6,362 nucleotides of DNA from Pleurocapsa sp. MO_226.B13. GTDB taxonomy: Bacteria; Cyanobacteriota; Cyanobacteriia; Cyanobacteriales; Xenococcaceae. The stretch is taken from the NCBI GenBank assembly GCA_030064795.1, contig JASJEI010000326.1, positions 1 through 6,362 on the forward strand, given 5' to 3'. Below, one piece after another: positions 6,340 to 6,362 of the stretch; positions within the stretch are counted from its first letter, which is position 1, and each line of letters begins with the position of its first letter. The notes below the pieces were generated by a model. The model was not told the DNA's origin and ran no database searches. It was given only the letters and a program-made list of their open reading frames with translations. A program made the translations under genes and the position numbers.

Positions 6340-6362
6340 ATATCTAAGATATACAGTATAAT
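6340..6362. promoter_or_regulatory. Overlapping palindromes with promoter-like hexamers at window edge
   Basis: ATATCT-A-AGATAT (6340-6352) and TATAC-A-GTATA (6350-6360) are perfect odd palindromes sharing three bases. TATAAT at 6357-6362 is a consensus -10 hexamer on the plus strand, and TATACT (6360-6355) reads on the minus strand toward the relic gene. No well-spaced -35 is visible for the plus strand, and that for the minus strand would lie outside the window. AT-rich DNA yields such matches by chance, so this is a candidate operator or promoter only. Confidence 0.25.

Overview
The window looks like accessory chromosome from a filamentous or otherwise repeat-rich cyanobacterium. The evidence is two copies of the octamer GCGATCGC (the HIP1 repeat typical of cyanobacterial genomes), the cyanobacterial flavour of the subtilase proteins, moderate-to-low GC, and a decayed IS1634-like element. 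No rRNA, tRNA, CRISPR array or replication origin was seen.

Left part (1-3717) is a protease / protease-control cluster. It starts inside a subtilisin-like (family S8) protease with a complete Asp-His-Ser triad. A clear hairpin terminator follows, then a closely related full-length paralogue in which the catalytic His and Ser are replaced (Ser232 and Ala403), so it is a predicted pseudoprotease. Next is a 74-residue protein resembling a free-standing subtilisin propeptide (inhibitor I9-like), which also resembles the N-terminal domain of the pseudoprotease. Convergent to these three lies a serpin that keeps its hinge and reactive-centre loop but has lost roughly its first 130-150 residues. 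An active protease, a dead copy, a propeptide-like inhibitor and a serpin remnant side by side suggest a locus built around controlling one proteolytic activity. The connection between them is inference.

Middle part (3718-4206) is mostly a broken plus-strand gene of unknown function (3733-4063), readable only when two frames are joined. Its 5' end abuts the broken 5' end of the serpin, which points to a deletion that removed a divergent promoter region and both gene starts. A short CAT microsatellite and a 14-bp direct repeat follow.

Right part (4207-6362) holds a 1.72-kb degenerate insertion sequence with perfect 26-bp terminal inverted repeats. Its minus-strand transposase has about three frameshifts and an internal deletion. 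Beyond it is a second decayed gene of unknown function on the minus strand (6002-6303), and at the edge a pair of overlapping palindromes with promoter-like hexamers. Overall the left half looks functional and expressed, and the right half looks like a graveyard of rearranged and pseudogenised DNA.
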